Part shown: positions 21,250-25,586 of the stretch, one piece after another
Layout: every line of letters begins with the position of its first letter
How positions within the stretch are numbered: the stretch's first letter is position 1
Source: an uncultured Oscillospiraceae bacterium
GTDB taxonomy: Bacteria; Bacillota; Clostridia; Oscillospirales; Ruminococcaceae
Direction of reading: 5' to 3'
DNA length: 25,586 nucleotides
Assembly (NCBI GenBank): GCA_900539195.1
Contig: UQBC01000036.1
Span: 1 to 25,586, forward strand
The notes under the pieces: model-generated
Seen by the model: only the letters and a program-made list of their open reading frames with translations
Told to the model about the DNA's origin: nothing
The model's database searches: none
Made by a program: the position numbers and the translations under genes

Positions 21250-21831
21250 ATGGGAAAAATAATCACTATTTCAAGACAGTACGGAAGCGGAGGAAGCGAG
21301 ATCGGCAGAAAGGTCGCAAAAGCACTTTCAATCCCCTATTACGACAGGACGATAATTGATGTTACCGCAAAGGAAAGCGGATTTGATCCCAAATACATAG
21401 AACGTGCGGAGCAGACGACAACGACCAGTTTTCTTTACAATCTTGCGATAAACGGTATGTACACACAGCCGCTTACCGACCAGCTTTTCTCGGCGGAGTG
21501 CAGAGTTATCAAGGCTCTTGCGGATAAAGGTCCGTGCGTTATAGTCGGTCGCTGTGCGGACTATGTGCTGAGGGAGCAGTACAGTACATTTGATGTTTTC
21601 GTGCATTCTACGGATGATTTCAGATGCGGACGTATCTGCGAGCATGACAATATAAGCAAGGACGAGGCGCTTTCGATTATCAGACAGAAGGATAAGGCAA
21701 GGCGCAGGCACTACAAGTATTATACGGAACGTAACTGGGGCGAATGCCTGAATTACGATCTGTGCATCAATACGGCTACCTGCGGTATTGATGAGGCGGC
21801 TGAAATAATCGCTAAGCTTGCAGGCAAATAA
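21250..21831 (+). CDS. cytidylate kinase-like family protein
   Basis: The 193-residue protein belongs to the Cytidylate_kin2 (cytidylate kinase-like) family. It starts GKIITISRQYGSGGSEIGRK, an atypical nucleotide-binding loop, and has PCVIVGRCADYVLRE in the core and an Arg/Lys lid segment (IIRQKDKARRRHYKYYTERN). It is probably a nucleoside monophosphate kinase or a related phosphotransferase, although many members have no proven reaction. The ATG at 21250 is preferred over that at 21244, because GGAGG (21238-21242) is 7 nt from 21250 but only 1 nt from 21244. It is co-transcribed with the MATE exporter and ends at a clear terminator. Confidence 0.85.
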   Translation: MGKIITISRQYGSGGSEIGRKVAKALSIPYYDRTIIDVTAKESGFDPKYIERAEQTTTTSFLYNLAINGMYTQPLTDQLFSAECRVIKALADKGPCVIVGRCADYVLREQYSTFDVFVHSTDDFRCGRICEHDNISKDEALSIIRQKDKARRRHYKYYTERNWGECLNYDLCINTATCGIDEAAEIIAKLAGK

Positions 21832-21877
21832 AGACGTCGCATTCAGCGGCTGACGCCTTTAAGAATAGTAAAAATCG

Positions 21878-21923
21878 GCTGTCAATGGTGACTTTCAAAT
21901 CACATTGACAGCTTATTTTTTTT
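21878..21923 (+). terminator. intrinsic terminator after the cytidylate-kinase-like gene
   Basis: GCTGTCAATG (21878-21887) pairs perfectly with CATTGACAGC (21903-21912), with a further TGA/TCA pairing inside, followed by TTATTTTTTTT. The stem's 3' arm contains TTGACA (21905-21910), which could also serve as a -35 for the antiporter gene, though no good -10 follows. Confidence 0.9.
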
Positions 21924-21969
21924 AAACAGTTAAACAGAGAAAATATTTGAACAGAAGGAACGGTGAACG

Positions 21970-23685
21970 ATGGAATTTGTAATGCTCTTTTTTTCGGCAA
22001 TCATCATTGTCTGCATTGTAGGCAATAAGCTGTCAACAAAGATAGGTGTTCCGAGCCTGCTTATATTCCTGGCGCTGGGTATGATATGCGGCTCGGACGG
22101 TATTTTGAAGATACCGTTTGACAACTATCAGCTCAGCGAGCAGGTGTGTACGGTATGCCTTATATTTATAATGTTCTGCGGCGGTTTTTCTGCCAACTGG
22201 AAAGCGGCAAGACCTGTCGCTTTGCGTGCGGGACTTTTATCTTCACTCGGTACGATAGTTACGGCGCTTATTACTACGGCAGGCTGTCATTTCCTGATAG
22301 GATTCGATATAAAAGAGAGCTTTCTTATCGGTGCGGTTATTTCGTCTACCGATGCGGCATCGGTGTTCTCGATACTTCGTTCAAAGCAGTTGAACCTGCG
22401 TGGCGGTCTGGCTTCACTGCTGGAAATCGAGAGCGGCTCCAACGACCCATTTTCTTATATGCTGACGATCATTGCACTTGCGATAATGGCAGGTGATGAT
22501 ATTTCACAGCTTGGTCTTCTTGCGGTGCTGCAGATAGTCCTCGGTGTTGCGTTCGGCTTTGCAATGGGATTTGCCGCAGTATTTGCAATGAAAAAGGTGA
22601 AGCTGTCGAAAAACAGCTTTGACATAATTTTTATGATGGCGATGATATTTGCGGCATATTCCGCACCTATACTGCTCGGCGGTAACGGATACCTCAGCGT
22701 ATACATAGCAGGTATCATCATCGGTAACAGCAACATAGGCGAGAATAAGGCGCAGCTTGTGCATTTCTTCGACGGAATAACGGGGCTGAGCCAGATAATG
22801 CTGTTCTTCCTGCTGGGATTGCTGTCGAATCCTTCTCAGCTCCCGGGCATAATACTTCCGGCACTCGCAATATTTGCGGTGATGACCTTTATATCACGTC
22901 CTGCTGCGGTGTTTGCGATATGCTCAAAGGGGTATACATGGGCTGACAGGCTGTTTATAGCGTGGTCGGGGCTGAGAGGTGCATCGTCCATCGTTTTCGC
23001 AATAATGGCTACGGTGAGCGATGTGTACACGGACAGCAATCTGTTCAATATAGTAGTGTGCGTCTGCCTTATCTCCGTTGCATTTCAGGGAACGTTACTG
23101 CCGAAGGTCGCAACGGGGCTTAAACTCATTGATAACGAAAGCAGTGTATTGAAGACATTCAACGACTATCAGGACGAAACTCCGCAGTTCAATATGATGC
23201 GTATATTCGTATCGGATACTCACACCTGGAACGGACACAAGATAAGTGAGATAGATTTTCCCGACGATTCGCTTGTGCTTATGATAAAACACGGCGACAG
23301 CACTATCGTTCCGAAAGGCGATACGGTGATAAATGCCGGAGATGATGTTATACTTAGCATTCCGTCATACAGGGACAGCGGAAATATATTGCTCAAGGAA
23401 TATGAGATAGGTCCAAAGCATTTATGGAAGGGAAAGACTATAAAGGAGCTTGATCTGCCGACTACGCTTCTTATTATAATGATAAAGAGAAACGGCGATA
23501 TGGTCGTACCTAACGGAAGCACTGTAATAAAGCAGGGTGATATTCTTGTTGTCAGCGACCAGTCGCATATAGACGAAAAGAAGAAAAATGATAAGCACGG
23601 CGGTGACGAGCCGGATATAAAGCTGGATAAAGCGGCGGAGAATAAAGAATGCAATGAAAAAGAGAGGGAGAAGGTGAGAGTGTAA
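21970..23685 (+). CDS. K+/H+ antiporter of the CPA1/NhaP2 (CvrA) type with two TrkA_C domains
   Basis: The 571-residue protein has about 12-13 membrane helices (roughly 1-385). The NhaP2-type ion-binding motifs are STDAASVFSIL and EIESGSNDPFSYML (the aspartates bind the ions), and the later WSGLRGASSIVFA is present. Two RCK_C/TrkA_C-like regulatory domains follow (about 400-540). Each has the repeated pattern W.G..I.E.D.P...L..MIK....V.P.G.T.I..GD, which senses ligands in the cytosol. The E. coli relative is about 578 residues. A charged, Lys/Glu-rich tail ends the protein. AAGGA precedes the ATG at about 10 nt. It should export K+ (or Na+) in exchange for H+ and help in volume or pH control. 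Confidence 0.92.
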   Translation: MEFVMLFFSAIIIVCIVGNKLSTKIGVPSLLIFLALGMICGSDGILKIPFDNYQLSEQVCTVCLIFIMFCGGFSANWKAARPVALRAGLLSSLGTIVTALITTAGCHFLIGFDIKESFLIGAVISSTDAASVFSILRSKQLNLRGGLASLLEIESGSNDPFSYMLTIIALAIMAGDDISQLGLLAVLQIVLGVAFGFAMGFAAVFAMKKVKLSKNSFDIIFMMAMIFAAYSAPILLGGNGYLSVYIAGIIIGNSNIGENKAQLVHFFDGITGLSQIMLFFLLGLLSNPSQLPGIILPALAIFAVMTFISRPAAVFAICSKGYTWADRLFIAWSGLRGASSIVFAIMATVSDVYTDSNLFNIVVCVCLISVAFQGTLLPKVATGLKLIDNESSVLKTFNDYQDETPQFNMMRIFVSDTHTWNGHKISEIDFPDDSLVLMIKHGDSTIVPKGDTVINAGDDVILSIPSYRDSGNILLKEYEIGPKHLWKGKTIKELDLPTTLLIIMIKRNGDMVVPNGSTVIKQGDILVVSDQSHIDEKKKNDKHGGDEPDIKLDKAAENKECNEKEREKVRV

Positions 23686-23718
23686 CAATTGACGGAAGAA
23701 CGATAATGACTTTCGGAC

Positions 23719-23747
23719 TTGAAATTAAAGGTCGGCTGTGATAGAAT
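23719..23747 (+). promoter_or_regulatory. possible promoter of the 23821 gene
   Basis: TTGAAA (23719-23724), a 17-nt spacer and TAGAAT (23742-23747). Transcription from about 23754 would run straight into the hairpin at 23774-23800. Confidence 0.5.
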
Positions 23748-23773
23748 AAGGCTGACGGCTTTTGTAAATATGA

Positions 23774-23807
23774 AACTGCCGTGTTATATATGCGGCAGTT
23801 GCTTTTT
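23774..23807 (+). terminator. terminator or attenuator in front of the 23821 gene
   Basis: AACTGCCG (23774-23781) pairs perfectly with CGGCAGTT (23793-23800), followed by GCTTTTTAG. It could end the antiporter transcript. Because a promoter candidate lies upstream and the gene start only 14 nt after the T run, it could also work as an attenuator. Confidence 0.7.
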
Positions 23808-23820
23808 AGTGAGGAAAAAT

Positions 23821-24360
23821 ATGAAACGCAGTAAGAAAATATCGGTGCTGAGAGAGTGCGTTGAAAAGCACCATATATGCAGGTGCTTTTACGAATATGA
23901 CAAAAGCTATTGGTATTACTATATCAATGATTTCAACGACAGATTTGTCCTCGGACAGGAAGAAAACGACTTTGAACTTAACGGATATACGATCCGTAAA
24001 ATTGACGAACTGCAAAAAGCAGAAATCAAGAATGATATCTGCGAAGAGATAAACAGACTGAACGGGGTTGCAGAGCAGATCAAAGATCCCGGAATTGATA
24101 TAAGCACGTGGCAGAGCATATTCAATTCGCTCCGTGAGTGCGGTGAATGGGCGATAGTCGAGAATGAAAATGAAAAGATATTCCATATAGGGATAATCTT
24201 AAAGGCGGGGAAGAATAAACTGACGATGAGAGAGTTTGACGCAGAAGGAAAATGGCAGGAAGAAACCAAAATTCCATACAAAGAAATAACAAGCGTCAGC
24301 TTTAAAACAAGATATATCGATAACTTCAGAAAGTATCTCGAAAGAACGAAAGAAGGATAA
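23821..24360 (+). CDS. hypothetical protein (179 aa)
   Basis: I do not recognise the family. The protein is soluble and starts MKRSKKISVLRECVEKHHIC, with YDKSYWYYYINDFNDRFVLG after it. The C-terminal half has the look of a small beta-barrel/Hfq-like or PH-like module (KIFHIGIILKAGKNKLTMRE, then YKEITSVSFKTRYIDNFRKY). This is the 'ITSVSFxTRY' ending seen in proteins that set a local binding patch, but I cannot name it. GAGG precedes the ATG by 7 nt. Starts further upstream lie within the terminator-like hairpin and are rejected. The DUF5662 gene follows after 2 nt, so the two are translated together. Confidence 0.65.
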   Translation: MKRSKKISVLRECVEKHHICRCFYEYDKSYWYYYINDFNDRFVLGQEENDFELNGYTIRKIDELQKAEIKNDICEEINRLNGVAEQIKDPGIDISTWQSIFNSLRECGEWAIVENENEKIFHIGIILKAGKNKLTMREFDAEGKWQEETKIPYKEITSVSFKTRYIDNFRKYLERTKEG

Positions 24361-24362
24361 GC

Positions 24363-24935
24363 GTGAATATTAAGGAGAATTTCAAGGGACATTTAAGCAC
24401 GATCAATCATCACAAGATGGAAGTGATGAGGCTGTGTTTCAAGGTCGGTCTTTATAAGCAAGGGCTTATGCACGATCTGTCAAAATACTCGCCGAAGGAA
24501 TTCATAAGCGGTGTGGTATTTTACACGGGAGATAAAAGTCCGAATACGACCGAAAGACGTGTGACGGGAAAAAGCGAGGCGTGGCTTCATCATAAAGGAA
24601 GGAACAGGCATCACTTTGAATACTGGATAGATTACGGACAGGAACCGGGTTCTGCGATGCAGGGAATGAAGATGCCTGTAAAGTATGTTGTGGAGATGTT
24701 CTGCGACAGGGTGGCGGCTTGTAAGACATATTATAAAGAGAATTATAACGACAGTATGCCGTTTGAATATTTTAACAAGAACAGAAAACACTATATGATG
24801 CACCCGGAAACTATGGAGCTTCTTGGAAAAATGCTGATAATGCTGAAAAGATACGGCGAGGAGGATACGCTGGTATACATAAGGGAGAGAATCCTTACCG
24901 GAAGGTATCCGAAAAAGACGGCGGTAAAAAGCTGA
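24363..24935 (+). CDS. DUF5662 family protein
   Basis: The 190-residue protein matches the DUF5662 family of clostridial and phage-associated proteins. It has conserved histidines in HLSTINHHKMEVM, GLMHDLSKYSPKEF (HD-like pair) and WLHHKGRNRHHFEYWIDYG, and then a helix-rich end (ETMELLGKMLIMLKRYGEED). The HD motif and clustered histidines suggest a metal-binding or phosphohydrolase-like role, but no reaction is established. The start is a GTG at 24363 with AAGGA 6 nt upstream, only 2 nt after the previous stop. A C-terminal Lys-rich tail is typical of cytosolic proteins. No good terminator is seen after it. Confidence 0.78.
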   Translation: MNIKENFKGHLSTINHHKMEVMRLCFKVGLYKQGLMHDLSKYSPKEFISGVVFYTGDKSPNTTERRVTGKSEAWLHHKGRNRHHFEYWIDYGQEPGSAMQGMKMPVKYVVEMFCDRVAACKTYYKENYNDSMPFEYFNKNRKHYMMHPETMELLGKMLIMLKRYGEEDTLVYIRERILTGRYPKKTAVKS

Positions 24936-25068
24936 TAAAATACATTAAATAGCAGAAAAATGCAGTAAATAGAATTTACAGACAGCTTTTTACGGCTGAT
25001 TGTACAAAGTGCCTTTAAAAACGGGATTAAACGAGTAAGTTTTATGTAAATTTACTTTGAAAAAAACG

Positions 25069-25097
25069 TTGACAAATGTCGTTTTCCGTGATATAAT
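25069..25097 (+). promoter_or_regulatory. rRNA operon promoter P1
   Basis: TTGACA (25069-25074), a 17-nt spacer and TATAAT (25092-25097), preceded by A/T-rich upstream sequence with an A run (25061-25066). Between 24936 and 25068 I see no gene. P1 and P2 share TTGACAA at the -35 and GATATAATA around the -10. Confidence 0.9.
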
Positions 25098-25300
25098 AGA
25101 CAAGCACTCAAACGAGAGGGCACGAAAACAGAGGGTACTTGAGGAAGTCTGAAACCGCTTGAACAGCGAGAAAGAGGGCAGTCGAGGGTACGAAGAAGAG
25201 CTGAAAAAACCGGATGGAAGAAACGGCGGAAGCACGGTGACCGACTGGTAAAAAGTTCAAAACTCTGAAAAAAGAAATTTAAAAAATTTCAAAAAAGTGC

Positions 25301-25329
25301 TTGACAAACTCGAATGAATGTGATATAAT
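25301..25329 (+). promoter_or_regulatory. rRNA operon promoter P2
   Basis: TTGACA (25301-25306), a 17-nt spacer and TATAAT (25324-25329), 232 bp after P1. Upstream lie A and T runs (25268-25296) of UP-element type. Between P1 and P2 (25098-25300) the sequence is A/G-rich with no gene. Confidence 0.92.
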
Positions 25330-25334
25330 AAATA

Positions 25335-25526
25335 AGCTGTCGCAAGAGCGGCACAAAGTTCCTTGAAAATTGAACAGTACAGAATTAAAAACATTACCTT
25401 GAGATTCTTTATGAGAATAACAAGAAATTCTGGATGAACACAAAATAACGTGCTAATAGATAGCAAGTTAGCGTTCAGCAGAGCAATCAAACTTTGATAT
25501 TTAAAGCGAGAGCTTGAATATACCAT
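25335..25526 (+). promoter_or_regulatory. rRNA leader
   Basis: The transcribed leader of the rRNA operon contains a boxA-like CCTTGAAAATTGAAC (about 25361-25375) and short hairpins such as AAGC-GAGA-GCTT (25504-25515). It will hold the 5' half of the RNase III processing stem, whose other half lies beyond the window. No coding frame is supported. Confidence 0.7.
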
Positions 25527-25586
25527 TTAACAAAGAGTTTGATCCTGGCTCAGGACGAACGCTGGCGGCGCGCCTAACACATGCAA
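25527..25586 (+). rRNA. rrs: 16S ribosomal RNA, 5' end (partial)
   Basis: AGAGTTTGATCCTGGCTCAG (25534-25553) is the universal 16S position-8 primer site. It is followed by GACGAACGCTGGCGGC and CCTAACACATGCAA as in Firmicutes. Position 1 is therefore at about 25527, and the gene runs off the right edge. The short stretch fits ruminococcal clostridia but does not resolve the genus. Confidence 0.98.

Noticed and set aside
24936..25526. Possible small coding genes ahead of 16S
   Set aside because: The open frames lack ribosome binding sites and overlap the two rRNA promoters and the leader.

Overview
The window looks like chromosomal DNA of a gut-type clostridium (Firmicutes, ruminococcal/Oscillospiraceae-like). 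The reasons are consensus sigma-A promoters (TTGACA-17-TATAAT), strong AGGAGG ribosome binding sites, the genes present (rubrerythrin, lipoprotein glycosidases, RlmCD-type methyltransferases, MATE exporter) and a 16S rRNA 5' end reading into the right edge. The genus is inference from gene content and the 60 bases of 16S.

Left edge (1 to about 3.7 kb) is a low-GC scar of mobile DNA: a large serine-recombinase relic, an unrecognised frameshifted ORF, the tail of an IS5-type transposase, a four-copy 15-bp tandem repeat and a truncated Ser/Thr-type phosphatase. Two apparently intact genes sit among them: a GH114-like lipoprotein and a TIGR02452-family (PARG-type macrodomain) protein.

3.7 to 13.6 kb is mostly minus-strand housekeeping and metabolism. 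One cluster holds a small unknown protein, a patatin-like phospholipase and a TRAM-less TrmA/RlmCD-family methyltransferase, with a SpoU/TrmH methyltransferase diverging from it. Then come a flavodoxin-type FMN reductase, an oxidoreductase pair (Gfo/Idh/MocA plus unknown), rubrerythrin, an SDR oxidoreductase, and prfB overlapping a TRAM-containing RlmD. Most units have a recognisable promoter or terminator.

13.6 to 17.3 kb: diverging from prfB is a cytosolic clan GH-A-like glycosidase behind a long leader with a composite stem-loop. It is followed by three and a bit copies of a ~160-bp direct repeat carrying terminator-like hairpins, then an AT-rich islet of two orphan genes, each with its own promoter. 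The first of these has a perfect Shine-Dalgarno driving a three-codon ORF in its leader.

17.4 to 24.9 kb: a minus-strand operon (HAD phosphatase, GH5-like lipoprotein glycosidase, acylphosphatase) diverges from a plus-strand series (MATE transporter, cytidylate kinase-like protein, K+/H+ antiporter with two TrkA_C domains, an unknown protein, a DUF5662 protein). The last 650 bp hold two strong tandem rRNA promoters, the rRNA leader and the first ~60 nt of 16S rRNA.

No tRNA gene, CRISPR array, intact IS or prophage was seen. The best candidates for something undescribed are the ~160-bp repeat array, the structured leader of the glycosidase, and the orphan islet with its mini-ORF leader.
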